From contig JAOTOL010001373.1 in the NCBI GenBank assembly GCA_034440575.1, positions 339,501 to 403,500 on the forward strand: DNA of 64,000 nucleotides, written 5' to 3'. The notes below the pieces were generated by a model, which saw only the letters and a program-made list of their open reading frames with translations, made no database searches and was not told the origin of the DNA. Shown here in pieces: positions 1 through 12,422 of this stretch. Source of the stretch: Imbricaverruca yamaguchii (Eukaryota; Arthropoda; Thecostraca; Neoverrucidae). Position 1 is the stretch's first letter. Every line of letters starts with the position of its first letter. The position numbers and the translations under genes are program-made.

Positions 1-587
1 TGCAGCTGAGATCAAAGTGAAGCGACAGAAGCATCTCGGAAAGAGTGTTGCGTCCTAGAACCATCAGATATTAATGGAGATCAATGACTTGATTCGCGAT
101 GAGGCTCCTGATGGATCCAAGTCATCTAACAGCACCTGACAGCATGACATATCGGTCATCGGAACACATGACAGCCAGAAAAACGGACAGACAACGATTT
201 CGTGTGTCTTAAATGCACCATACTTGTCCCCGGAAATGACGTCACGGACCGAAGCTTACAAGCTCTGGCAACATCTGCCAAAGTACCGCAGTGGATGCAT
301 CATTTGTCTTATGGAACTACGGGTTCGTTGCACACGTTCCTTTTCCATTAGTCGCGATAAGATTGGGCCCATCGATGGGACCGATTGGGCGACACCCGCA
401 CTTGGAGCGGCTAGATTAAGTACACGGTTCAAAGTGGAAAGCCACGTCTGACGTCCGTGGAAAGCCACCGCTTCCGGCACCGGGTATTTTCTGCACCAGG
501 GAGAACGAATGAACGTTCTTTATCCTTTTTAGCAGATAAGCTGGGCTATGTACGCAACACAAACGAATTGTCGAGTGAGTATTTATC
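1..587. other. No recognisable feature
   Basis: Mixed-composition DNA. The open frames here are short (about 75 codons) and overlap on both strands. I see no repeat, tRNA-like box or protein motif. Confidence 0.5.
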
Positions 588-1016
588 AAAATGCGTTATC
601 CATGGTCTCCACATTTGAATACAGGGATACATACATCCAGGCTCACTCAAATTGAACGAGTTTGTTCGGCTGATTCCGCACAGCAAATACGTGAACCCCT
701 TTGAATTCAGGAAGTGATCGAACATTCCGCGAGCATATCACCGCGCTCGCCAGCCCTGCAGGCGCCAACGCCCGACCTCGACTGACCTTGACCACATGCC
801 CCGCCTCCAGCTGCTGCGAGAACTATTTCTTAAAATGCGCTATCCACAATCTCCATATTTTGAATACAGGGATGCATATATCAAGGTTCATTGAAATTGA
901 ATGATTTTGTTCCGTCGACTCCGCACAGTACATACTTGAATCCTTTTGAATTCACGCCAACGGCCGACCTCGACTGACCTTGACCACGTGCCCCGCCTCC
1001 AGCTGCTGCGAGAACT
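588..1016. repeat. Imperfect tandem duplication (two units)
   Basis: Unit 1 runs about 588-823 and unit 2 about 834-1016. Both start with a block like AAAATGCGYTATCC, continue with a similar AT-rich stretch, and end in a nearly identical GC-rich block. Unit 1 holds about 50 extra bases (roughly 712-762). The GC-rich end of unit 2 is the 3' part of the candidate minus-strand exon at 979-1107, so unit 1 carries a partial copy of that exon and its splice donor (about 785-823). Confidence 0.8.
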
Positions 1017-1107
1017 TGGGCTGGTCGTGGCTGGAGAAGTTGAAGTCGCCGAAGATGTCGCTGGTGAAGTTGGCGCACTCGCCGGCGCCATCTGCGACGG
1101 TATCCAT
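979..1107 (-). CDS. Candidate first coding exon, product unknown
   Basis: On the minus strand an ATG at 1107 has G at -3 and G at +4, and an in-frame TGA lies three codons upstream. It opens 43 codons that end exactly at 979, before a splice-donor-like AAG|GTCAGT. That would make a phase-0 exon of 129 nt. The peptide starts MDTVADGAGECANFTSDIFG and has two Asn-Phe-Ser/Thr glycosylation sequons (NFT at residues 13-15, NFS at 23-25), as in an extracellular N-terminus. Codons are mostly GC-ending, unlike the AT-rich surroundings. I do not recognise the protein, and no second exon was identified. It could be chance. Confidence 0.4.
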
Positions 1108-1202
1108 GTCGGCAGGTCAGCTAGACCAGACGTCACGGGTCACGCACCCCCCGTCTGCGCCTGGAGAAAATACGGCGGAGCGTCACGGGACGAACATGTG
1201 TG

Positions 1203-1400
1203 ATGTGGAATGTGGAATGTGGAACGCATAGCTTAGAATGCGGAATGTGGAGTGTAGAACGTAGAACCTAGAATGTGGAATGTGGAGTGTAGAACGTAGA
1301 ACGTATAACCTAGAATGTGGAATGTGGAGTGCAGAACGTATAGCCTAGAATGTGAAATGTGGAGTGTGGAACGTGGAATGTGGACGGTGAAATATGATAT
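1203..1400. repeat. Degenerate tandem repeat, GTGGAATGT-like
   Basis: Successive GTGGAATGT, GTGGAGTGT, GTAGAACGT and CCTAGAATGT words give a degenerate array with a basic unit of about 9-10 bp and a longer period near 50 bp. It fades out after 1400. Confidence 0.75.
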
Positions 1401-3338
<1,938 letters not shown>

Positions 3339-3339
3339 T

Positions 3340-3535
3340 TCAACATGTGGAGCGTGTGAAACCATGGGGGCGCCGTGGGCGTCAGAATGAACATTCGCGG
3401 CCCCTCTTACCGTCTGCCCCCGACCATCCAGGTAACTGTGATACCAGCTGGGGTCGACACCGTACCATGGGAGGATTTGAACGAAGACAACGTGGTCGAA
3501 GCCGTCGAAAGTTTTAATCAAATCCGTTGGCATAG
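3340..3535 (-). pseudogene. Non-LTR retrotransposon reverse transcriptase fragment
   Basis: Read on the minus strand, the segment gives DLIKTFDGFDHVV followed by a YGVDPSWYHSYLDGR-like stretch. This matches the usual spacing of LINE reverse transcriptase motif A (LDLSKAFDxVDH) and the following YGhxxxWhxSYLxxRxQ block. Only about 60 residues survive, with no GxPQGxxLGP or xADD block beside it. A SINE-A copy abuts it on the high-coordinate side. It is a dead fragment. Confidence 0.6.
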
Positions 3536-3557
3536 TGTTTGAAAGTTCGCCTCCGTG

Positions 3558-3715
3558 TGGACGAGTAGTCTGGGGGTAAGTTGCTCGTCTCACAATCGAA
3601 AGGTTGTGGGTTCGAGTATCACCTGTCGCTACTCTTCGCCCGCAACCAATCTTCGCTAGAGATTGGCGACGCTGCATGACTCAACAGTCGATGTGTCGCA
3701 AAACCAATAACCACC
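3558..3715 (+). mobile_element. SINE-A copy 1 (tRNA-derived)
   Basis: The full-length pattern is a tRNA-like head (GACGAGTAGTC, GGGGGTAAG, then a box-B-like GGTTCGAGT), a middle CTCTTCGCCCGC...CCAATC, and a tail with GACGCTGCATGACTC, GTCGATGTGTCG and AACCAATAACC. Seven head-to-tail copies occur in this window. The head has CTCACAA where an anticodon loop would lie, tentatively valine-like. No clear target-site duplication here. Confidence 0.85.
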
Positions 3716-3984
3716 TATAATATATAATAACTGTCAGTGTTGAAGCTAATTCGGTCGAAGCATCGCAGGGCACATCGAACACGGTGATCTCCATATGCAG
3801 CGGCTCGGCCTACAGGCGTATTGGCGAGGAGACAGAATGCTGTTTGGCGAGAGGTACCCAGCGAGTTTGCTACACAAAACGTTTCCATTCTTAAAGTGGG
3901 TCAAAAGCGAAATGGCCCGAAAGCTTGATGCACTATCTAGATCTTCCGATCAAAAGCTTCGCGCCGAGCGAACAGTGCCGCACC

Positions 3985-4216
3985 GAGCGGGCACCATTCC
4001 TGCACCGAGCGGGCACCATACCTGCACCGACCGGGCACCATACCTGCACCGACCGGGCACCATTCCTGCACCGAGTGGGCACCATTCCTGCACCGAGCGG
4101 GCACCATTCCTGCACCGACCGGGCACCATACCTGCACCGACCGGGCACCATTCCTGCACCGACCGGGCACCACGGCTGCACCGAGTGGGCACCACGACTG
4201 CACCGAACGGGCACCA
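3985..4216. repeat. 22-bp minisatellite
   Basis: About 11 copies of a 22-bp unit built from GCACCATTCCTG and CACCGAGCGG. Because 22 is not a multiple of three and the unit has no stop in any phase, long frames are open on both strands across it (105-169 codons). I regard these as by-products. Confidence 0.9.
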
Positions 4217-4287
4217 ACGCAAAGCGGGGCGGACATGCATGACCTATGTGGCCAGTCAGTATATTCACCAATATGACATGACCCCGC

Positions 4288-4474
4288 CTCTTTATAACTG
4301 TTGATTGGTTATTGGTGTTCACGACACACCGACCGTTGAGTCATGCAGCGTCGCCAATCTCTCATCCCGATTGGCCGCGGGCGAAGAGTAGCGACAGGTG
4401 AGACTCGAACCCACGACCTCAGATTGTGGGACGGACAACTTACCCCTAGTCTACTCGTCCCCTCTTCATAACCG
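4288..4474 (-). mobile_element. SINE-A copy 2 with imperfect target duplication
   Basis: A minus-strand copy at about 4302-4460. It is flanked by CCTCTTTATAACTG (before) and CCTCTTCATAACCG (after), a diverged 14-bp target-site duplication with 12 matches, suggesting an older insertion than copies 3 and 5. Confidence 0.85.
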
Positions 4475-5369
4475 CATCCTGTGTTAGAAATATACCAGTG
4501 AAAAAGGAACGAAAAGGAGAGTGCTGGCCCTTTTCCAGGTCCAGGTCCAGGATTGAGTGTTTGCATATGTTCAGGTCCAGTGGTAGAGCGCTGGTAGAGT
4601 TTCAGGTCATTGTGCTGTCGCACAAGTGAAGAGTTAGAATTCGTACAATTCCAGACGTAAATGTGATGCAGGAATAACGTGCACATGAACACAGCGAGCT
4701 CATTTATGCCTCCATTGCTAAAAATGTATCGCTAGAGGGCATATGTGGAGACCTGTCGAGATTCCAGGCGGGGGGGGGGCTCCAGCAGCAGGAATTGCCC
4801 TCTCGCAGGCAAACACATCGAACCCAGAATGAAAAGACATCGTTTTTGGAGTGGTCTCAGCTCCTCCTATTCATTGCATTGTATTTAGGCTGATTTTTCT
4901 TGTGGAGTAAAATTTTACAGGGAGGGTTCAATGATTGTCCAACGAACCCATGGAGGATCCTGCCCCCACCCGGGAACTCCACCTCTTCTGGAGGGCAACG
5001 CGCTCCGTTGTGATTTCCGTATTATATTACGTCGGAATCAGCGCAAGGCTCCAACCGGCTCGCACTCGCGTCCAGCAAGTGTAATTTGCAGGCAAAATGT
5101 AAATTGAATTCAGTTTCCTTGATATACGAACACAAGTTATTGGTTTTTCAGGGCGTCGCTGCAGTTTATGAAAATTGGCTCCGTATCGGTGACAATGCAA
5201 GCCAGATAAGCTAATGGAATATCATCGTTATTCTTGCCAGCGTCTCAGGCAGGTTTTTGGGATCGCCTTTATTATCCCCCTCCCCAATTAGTCTGATGTG
5301 GCGGAGCCTCTGTTCCTGACGAACGTAGCCACATCTTTCGGACGCACTCACTGGTACACTGGACTATCG
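4475..5369. other. No recognisable feature
   Basis: Contains a G-run near 4770. No coding motif, RNA gene or repeat unit seen. Confidence 0.45.
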
Positions 5370-5883
5370 CTAGGTCCGGTCTATTTGCGGCGCCTCCAAC
5401 TCTTGGCCCAGCAAAGGGCCCAGCTCGTTTGTTTATCGTTTGTTTATTGGGTGGTTCACGACGTACTTTATACACCTTCACCGCTAATGGCGCCGCCCAC
5501 ACTGTTTCGCCGGTGGGCCGCGCGATTGGGAAATGTCCCGAGCGGCGCCAGTGTCGAACCCGGGACCTTTGGTACCCAGAATCCAACACCTTAAACGCTC
5601 GGTCAGCCCCGCCCCAAAGGGCCCAGCTCGACGCTCATGAGTGGTGGGTCGGAGGTCGCGACCTTCGTCAGCCGAAGGGCGGCAGTAGACTGCTCGACCT
5701 GCCGTGCCTGTTCACAGCTGGGCGAACTGCTAGGACATCGTTTGACATCTGTTTGCGGGCGGGTCTTGGTGATGTTGCTCCAGACATTGATGGCAACAGA
5801 ACCCGTCGCAGCCCTGCTGGTAATAGTAGCAGTAGCAATGCGAACAGCACGTGTTTTGCGCGTTCCACTGTACCCCGAAATGA
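5370..5883 (-). pseudogene. Candidate terminal exon interrupted by SINE-C, product unknown
   Basis: Minus strand. A pyrimidine-rich tract ending in CCACAG at about 5884 could be a splice acceptor. From there a frame with GC-ending codons runs to the SINE-C target duplication (about 5616), where it enters the SINE and stops. The other duplication copy (5413-5427) lies in a frame that continues for about 14 codons to a TAG at 5370-5372. Reading straight through the empty site would therefore have given a longer C-terminus. No domain is recognised and the opposite strand is also open, so this is tentative. Confidence 0.25.
5413..5630 (-). mobile_element. SINE-C copy 1 with perfect 15-bp target duplication
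   Basis: The element lies at about 5428-5615 on the minus strand. Its tRNA head reads GGGGCTGACCGAGCG, a diverged form of the Leu/Ser-like box A seen in copy 2, and a box B CCGGGTTCGAC follows. The body has CCCACCGGCGAAACAGTG and the tail AACCACCCAATAAAC. AAAGGGCCCAGCTCG occurs at 5413-5427 and again at 5616-5630, proof of a retrotransposition event. Confidence 0.92.
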
Positions 5884-5937
5884 CTGTGGACGGACGGACT
5901 GGCGAAGTACATCGGTTCCAAGAACGAAGACACCGGA

Positions 5938-6354
5938 TTGAAATCGACCTACGCATGCATCACGTCGGTTTTGGAAGCCTCAAACCGTGTCTCTTTCTTC
6001 AGCATATACAACCCTGATAGTGCCCTTTCTGCCTCTGCGATATGGGCCGTCTATGACAAATCAGATGTCACCATAACGTCTTCATGCATGTCTTCACTTT
6101 TGTCGCCCAGCATTTGTCCATCTAGTTGCAGGCGTGACATTGTTCCCAGCGAACTATTCGTGGAACACATTTGCTTCCTGTGTGCTAACTCCGTGGAAAA
6201 CATTTGCTTCGTTTGTGCTAGCTCCGTGGAGTGCATTTGTCCCTGTTGTGCTGACTCGATAAAACACATGTGTTTCCTTTGTGCCCACTGCATAGGACAC
6301 ATTTGCGTCTGTTGTGCTGACTCTGTGGAACACACTTGCTTCCTTTGTGCTTAA
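5938..6354 (+). CDS. Repeat-containing ORF with 11-residue CxxC repeats (doubtful gene)
   Basis: A 138-codon frame whose last 64 codons are six copies of an 11-residue unit like HICFLCANSVE, each with CxxC, ending in TAA. The DNA unit is 33 bp (6160-6352), so the frame is kept by the period itself. The first 75 residues have no recognised domain. There is no start context, splice site or homologue to support translation. It is most likely a minisatellite that happens to be open. Confidence 0.2.
   Translation: MKSTYACITSVLEASNRVSFFSIYNPDSALSASAIWAVYDKSDVTITSSCMSSLLSPSICPSSCRRDIVPSELFVEHICFLCANSVENICFVCASSVECICPCCADSIKHMCFLCAHCIGHICVCCADSVEHTCFLCA
6160..6352. repeat. 33-bp minisatellite, six diverged units
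   Basis: Unit of the form GTGGAACACATTTGC plus TTCCTTTGTGCTGACTC, with about 20-30 percent divergence between copies. The TG and TGT positions of the CxxC-encoding part are the most conserved. Confidence 0.85.
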
Positions 6355-7535
6355 ACTAGTCGAACTGTTGGGGTCCAGTGCACATGCCAGTCTATCGGCA
6401 TTGACAGACGCTCATTCTGAGTGGTCTCCAGAAACACCGACCGCGAGTTCGTTTAGCCGTTTCCGCACGTGATATTTCCACACAGTTTCTTTCGTTTCCA
6501 GCAGCACTCAAGCAATCAATGGCCACGCGAAAAACGGATGGATCCGGTTTTATCCAGATCCGGTGATGAACTACTCAACAGGGGATCGTTTTCCACGGAA
6601 ACATAATTGCGCGAATGTCGTTGAAATGCAGATAACGGCCCACTTGACAGGGTGGTAATGATTCCCGTGCAGCGTTTTCCGAGCGATTAGGAGTCACAGA
6701 GTTATGATGCAATCAAGCCATGGCTATTCACATTAATCAGGTTATAAATTAGTGTCGCATGGTCACTTGTATCGAACGTCTTCGACAAAAAAAACAGCAA
6801 GGTCCAGCAACGAGTTGTCTTTATGACAGGCATTTTTGTATGGACCGCATGAGACACCGCGTAAATATGACTCGAACGTCCTGTATCCAGTAGGTGATGA
6901 AGCAGTAATACGTAGCGAGAACATGAGGACTTATATGTGGAAATAAAAAAAGCAGATGAATAGACACGAGAATAACCAGCAGCTACGAGAGATCATGGAG
7001 AAATACTTTGATCAAAATAAAACCGAATGGGTTGAATAGCCGTCCATGTGATATCCACACCCGTTTTAACATTGGTCGGAGTGTAAATATTTCAGTTGGA
7101 CCTCCATTTTTTGTTATTTCAAAACAAGTACAGTGTTTCTCCGGGCGACCATTGTCGTGGCGATGGTTTTAGCATTCATGTTCTTTTTCACCGTTGTGAA
7201 TGTATCAGGATAGCTCATTCTTCTAGCAATGCAATCTGAAATGCTGCTGACGTTAATACAATTGTAGGGAATACATTGCATGGAGGAATCACGATTGTTC
7301 ATCCAAAACTGCTCGTGTTCCTTTGAGCTCTTTCTTTATGGTTGATTACTCTTGGAATTAGCCGCTGACTACGGATGGTCATCCGTATGATGGTTACATT
7401 ATCATAACTACTTGACGGTTAATCAGTCGTCCTGCTTACAGGTGTTGATATTCTTGACCTTTCGACCATGAAGCAAATGTACGTAACTAGTAATTCATAT
7501 ATAAATGCAGAAATGCACAACGAGTACCTGACAAT
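6355..7535. other. No recognisable feature
   Basis: AT-rich DNA without repeat units or credible coding frames. Confidence 0.5.
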
Positions 7536-7559
7536 GTGTTTCGACTTGGTTTCAGAAAG

Positions 7560-7700
7560 AACAGTCCGAAGAATGACAGCATAGTGATCGCCTCAAATCG
7601 AGCAGAGAAGTCGCCGACCAACTTCGTCCAGAAGCATGGCGTAACCGAGGGAACCGTACTCGGCCCGGCGATATTTGTTCTGTCCGTCAGCCGCCTGCTA
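7560..7700 (+). pseudogene. Possible reverse transcriptase fragment
   Basis: The plus frame reads GVTEGTVLGPAIFVLSVSRL, close to the motif-B block of LINE reverse transcriptases (GVPQGTVLGPLLFLLxxNDL). Neighbouring residues do not match well and no other motif is visible. It is a short, decayed remnant if real. Confidence 0.35.
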
Positions 7701-8099
7701 ATGACCAGTGCGTGTGACGCGACCAGTGCGGCTCCTGCAGCCAATACCGGAGCCAATTGACCCACTCCCGCCGCCACCACTGGCGACGGGGCAGCGCGCG
7801 CGCCCGGGTCGTCACGTGCGGCATGGGATATATCGGCCGCGGGCGGCTCACACCGTCATCAGGGAAGGATCCCAGCCGGTGGAAGCCGGCCGACGGCTCC
7901 AAATGGGGCAGCGGGTCCTCTGTTGTCCCTTATTTGCCCAGCCTGGGTGTGTCGGGTTGCCTGGGATCTCAGGATGAGCCAGCTGATGTCGGACCAGGCA
8001 CTGCAACGGGAGACAACAGGAACGGAACGTGTTCGGTCGGCGAATGAAGAGAACGGGTGGTCCAAGAAACGGAAAGCAACGCATAAAACGCCTCAGAAC
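7701..8099. other. GC-rich DNA, no recognisable feature
   Basis: A locally GC- and CpG-rich stretch with overlapping frames of 70-96 codons on both strands and no motif. It could be a fragment of an unrecognised exon or promoter. Confidence 0.3.
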
Positions 8100-8232
8100 C
8101 CCCGCTTGCAGTGCAGTCCGGGACATTCACAATACCCGCTTGTAGTGCAGTGGGAAAGCTTCACAAACTCCCACTAGTAGTGCAATCCGGAAGCTTCACA
8201 ACCTCCCACTTCAATGCAGTCGGAAAGCGTCA
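8100..8232. repeat. Three to four units of a ~37-bp repeat
   Basis: Repeats of TGCAGTNCGGRAAGCTTCACAA followed by a variable CTCCCACTT-like spacer, with about 75-85 percent similarity between units. Confidence 0.7.
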
Positions 8233-9501
8233 TCAGGTCTCACCAAACAGGCCAAATCTCAACGATTTTCGGGAGTGGATATCGAAGCGATTTTTTTTCT
8301 GCTGAAGAATATATATACCTAGGTCATGCTCGCACTTTGATCGATGAGCCAATTACCGTCTTGGATGTGAGGCAGGGCGACGACTTAACAGTAGAGGCGG
8401 ACTGAAATTCGCGTTTTATTATTATTTCCTCGGAGTGCATTCGTTGTGAATTTTCCTAGCTTGTATTTAGTGCGATTGTCCAAACATACCCCTTGCTGGT
8501 AGTTTCTAACACATGATGTCTCTAGGTATACATCGAAGCTTACGGAAAGGTGTTGTAGAACCCTCCAACTGTACCCGAAGCACTTATAGGAATGCTCCAC
8601 CACATGTCTTCTACAGCAGCCAGGAAAGAGTAACTCGATTGCCATCCAACTTGTCACTCATAAATCAATTTCGATTCTTTCCACACAAAAATGTATTGAT
8701 TATTATGAATAAGCACTCGAGGAAAATCATCATTCAATTTCCAAGATTGGGAAGTATTACTTCATTTCGTCTGATATCAGTACATATTTCTTGACAAACT
8801 GGGGCTCGTTATGTTATAAAAATAGTGCTGCGTTCTGGAATTGGACGGCGAATGTTTGACGAGCAAAAGTGACATGAGCAATCTTTGTCTCGCTTGCAAT
8901 TCGCAATATTGGGTCGCAGCAGTGCTGCCAGCTGGAAAATATTACCACTCATCACCAGAAGCACTCCGTCGCTCCCAGTTCTTGGGATTAAGTAATGAAA
9001 TGAAAAAGAAGAAACAGAAGATCCAAATGACAGTGCGGAACAGGTAATTCGGCAGATTATCATGCTGAAATGGACTTGCCCACCATCGTTCCACCGCTTA
9101 TGTGGCTGCTTCTGAAGCCAAGCTGACTCCACAAACATAGCATACAGTATAACATGCATATAGCTGGTACACAACAATTCAAATTTGCCGGCTAAGTCTG
9201 CTCGTCAACGATAAATGCCAGCATGTATTCAGCTCTGCTTGCGACGAACAAAGAACAGGCCAAGATGACTAGAGACAGCAGGCTACGATTACATTCGATG
9301 CAGGTCGATCTTTTCATCCCGCTTTTTCAGTACACTTCGTTAGTTGGCCAAGAAACACTGCTTGCGCACGTGACTTGTTTGTAAGCCATGCTGTTGAGAA
9401 AAAAAAAGATTCCATGCTGTTTGAGGCTGATCAAACATCAGCCCACCGTTAGGCTGGCTCGCATGAATGCCACCTAACCCGAGCACGACTAGGGTCGGCA
9501 G
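8233..9501. other. No recognisable feature
   Basis: AT-rich DNA; frames of at most about 120 codons with no motif. Confidence 0.5.
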
Positions 9502-9536
9502 CAGAATACGCCCCACTGGGGGTGGGGCGTATTCTG
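9502..9536. repeat. Perfect hairpin, 15-bp stem, 5-nt loop
   Basis: CAGAATACGCCCCAC (9502-9516) is followed by loop TGGGG and by its exact reverse complement at 9522-9536. Confidence 0.95.
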
Positions 9537-9560
9537 TTTTAATTAAAGTTTTAATTAAAA
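9537..9560. repeat. AT palindrome next to the hairpin
   Basis: TTTTAATTAAA and its exact reverse complement TTTAATTAAAA are separated by two bases and directly abut the GC-rich hairpin at 9502-9536. Confidence 0.9.
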
Positions 9561-10837
9561 ATAAACATGTTAAGTAACTCGTGACATCACAGGTTCTTTC
9601 AAAGCTTAATCATTGGCATTGGCCTATTTGGCGACGTTTCAATTTGATGGGAACATTATGAAAGTATAGCAAGGCGAAGCCAGCATTTTGGTGTTATCAT
9701 ACGCCTTGCATCCTAAGATAGCCAAAAAGGCATTCATCGTCAAAGACAATGTCGAGTGAGTTACATGGTATCTTGATGTTGAGTATGAATCTGGTCCAAT
9801 GCGCACCCGGTGCATGTCGCTCCACCAAAATTGGGGCGGGATTTCGAAATACGCAATAATAACTTCATCCCACACGTTAGGTATGTTGTGCATGATTGAA
9901 AAAAATGACAAAGTACAGACCGAAAGGCCATTAGATTCCAAACAAGGTCGAAGGCCACCGTCGCCGATGCCGACCCCATACTGGGCGCAAACGGTGTGGC
10001 GACGTCGTGCGACAGTCAATTTCTCACGGTACTGAGACCATCACTGGACATTTGACGTTTTGCATTTCAGTAACTTTGAGAGAAGAATATGACTTGAATG
10101 TGACATGAATATTCACCAGCTTATTCAAAATTGCATGTTTTCCAGTTTTGGGAGAAGTCAAGGGATTTCAAGAACAAGTTGAAAATGTCGACGGATTTTG
10201 ACTATCGCGTTGCAGGGAAACAAAATTATTATTATCAGATGACAGTATTATTGCCCCTTAAATCCGCTGTAAGTTGGCGCAAATCAATTGGAATTACCTT
10301 CACGGCCTCTCCCCCACTATTTCTGGCGTTTTTCTGCACATCTATCACTTCATTCAAAAGTCGCAGTAGGTAACAAATCCATCACGTCACTCGCACCCGA
10401 CCCATAACGTGCTAGAAGATCGTTTTCCGCCACAACGTATGAAGCGATGTGTGAACAGGTACTGTAAGTTTGAACGCTACATCTCTGCGCGCGTTCGAGT
10501 TGGCAAACAATAAATGTTGCAGTCAGGCCAGCTTCCAGCTATGCCATTAGCATCGAATTAGGCAACCAAATGCAGCACAGCGAAGCTAATTTCTAGCAGA
10601 AACTTTGACATCAAATTAGATAACCAAGTCACAGTTGCGCGCGTTCGAGCTTGTCAGCCCCTCTTCCGCCACATGGCGGTAGCTGGCGCGGCGCGATAAG
10701 CTGCTGAGCCGGCGTCTATCTGCCGATGGCCGATCGACGACGCCTCGTGACTTCCGCTGAGCTGGACAGGTCACGTGGTACGGCCGCCGGTCGGTGGTGT
10801 GCGAAGGCCCTCAGCGCTCAGGTGTCGCTGATTAAGA
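9561..10837. other. No recognisable feature
   Basis: Mixed DNA that becomes GC- and CpG-rich at about 10640-10830. No supported gene. Confidence 0.45.
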
Positions 10838-11645
10838 GTACTGAGACTGAGTACTGAGACTGAGTACTGAGACTGAGTACTGAGACTGAGTACTGAGACT
10901 GAGTACTGAGACTGAGTACTGAGACTGAGTACTGAGACTGAGTACTGAGACTGAGTACTGAGACTGAGTACTGAGACTGAGTACTGAGACTGAGTACTGA
11001 GACTGAGTACTGAGACTGAGTACTGAGACTGAGTACTGAGACTGAGTACTGAGACTGAGTACTGGACTGAGTACTGAGACTGAGTACTGAGACTGAGTAC
11101 TGAGACTGAGTACTGAGACTGAGTACTGAGACTGAGTACTGAGACTGAGTACTGAGACTGAGTACTGAGACCGAGTACTGAGACTGGGTACTGAGACTGA
11201 GTACTGAGTACTGAGTACTGAGTACTGAGACTGAGTACTGATACTGAGTACTGAGACTGCGTACTGAGTACTGAGACTGCGTACTGAGTACTGAGACTGA
11301 GTACTGAGACTGGGTACTGAGACTGAGTACTGAGACTGAGTACTGAGACTGAGTACTGAGACCGAGTACTGAGACTGAGTACTGAGACTGGGTACTGAGA
11401 CTGAGTACTGAGTACTGAGTACTGAGTACTGAGACTGAGTACTGATACTGAGTACTGAGACTGCGTACTGAGTACTGAGACTGCGTACTGAGTACTGAGA
11501 CTGCGTACTGAGTACTGAGACTGAGCACTGAGACTGGGTACTGTGACTGAGTACTGAGAACTGAGAACTGAGACTGAGTACTAAGACTGAGTACTGAGAC
11601 TGAGTACTGAGACTGAGTACTGAGTACTCAGACTGAGAACTGAGG
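10838..11645. repeat. 13-bp satellite (GAGTACTGAGACT)n
   Basis: About 60 copies, nearly perfect for the first 300 bp, then with single-base variants and shortened GAGTACT units arranged in two similar higher-order blocks (about 11160-11300 and 11340-11480). Each unit contains the palindrome AGTACT. Three units make 39 bp, so on the minus strand it reads as a 13-residue repeat in frames of 236 and 344 codons; these are not credible genes as such. Confidence 0.97.
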
Positions 11646-11866
11646 GGAGTGGGGCTGTCCGATTGCTCTGAAAAGAGTTCATGAATGTACGTGGCCAGCC
11701 GGGCAAGCGTCTGCCTCCCACCCAGTGCAATTCGAAAAAGAACAGATATTAGATACCAGTTAGGAGCAGTTCTTCCCAGTAAGTATCCTTGATCCGTACG
11801 AAGTTTCCCTAGACTGTCACTCAAGCCAGAAGACGTTCTGGGCTCCCAGCTGGAGCACAACTTCAT
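11646..11866 (-). CDS. Unique N-terminal part of a frame running into the 13-bp satellite (doubtful)
   Basis: A minus-strand frame starts at 11866 with about 76 non-repeat residues (start MKLCSSWEPRTSSGL, later LGGRQTLARLATYIHELF) and then runs in frame through the satellite for some 270 more residues. The unique part has ordinary amino-acid composition, but I do not recognise it. It may be an old coding fragment that a satellite has invaded. Confidence 0.2.
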
Positions 11867-12231
11867 TAAATCGCCAGAGGTAAGGGGAGGGGAAGATTCT
11901 GCCCCCCCTCCCCACCTGGTAGGGCAAGACTAAGGCTACCAGGATTGTGAATGTCGTGGTGATAGCATAGCCTCGTGTTCATAAGTTAGTATGAATGCTT
12001 ATAGACTAAGATTAATAATGTAATCGGATACCGATGATTCATAATGTTCATAATTGTATCACCGTTTTCCAAGCACTTGAACCCAAAGCCAAGACGGAAG
12101 GCCAATATATGACAAGCCCCGACTTAAGGTACACTCATCGCCACCGATTAGCGAAGTTAAAAAGCGATTAGTGAAGCTAAAGCGAAGTAAAAGAAGATAT
12201 ATGACAGCATAGTACATGCACGAGTTGGCCT
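11867..12231. other. No recognisable feature
   Basis: Unique AT-rich spacer between the satellite and SINE-A copy 3. Confidence 0.5.
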
Positions 12232-12422
12232 TCATCTTCACCTTCAGTTGGTTATTGGTTTTACGACACATCGACCGTTGAGTCATGTAGCGTCGCCTGA
12301 ATCTCTCACGCCGATCGGCCACGGACGAAGAGTAGCGACAGGTAAGACTCGAACCCACAACATTTTGCTTGTAAGACAGGCAACTTAGCCCTAGACTACT
12401 CGTCCCGTCATCTTCACCTTCA
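12232..12422 (-). mobile_element. SINE-A copy 3 with perfect 15-bp target duplication
   Basis: A minus-strand element at about 12247-12407. TCATCTTCACCTTCA occurs at 12232-12246 and again at 12408-12422. Tail, hairpin, middle and tRNA-like head are all present. Confidence 0.93.

Noticed and set aside
3795..4322. 105-169 codon frames on both strands
   Set aside because: 22-bp minisatellite; overlapping open frames in several phases with no unique domain.
7757..8047. 96-codon GC-rich frame as a host exon
   Set aside because: Frames on both strands are open, and there is no splice or start context.
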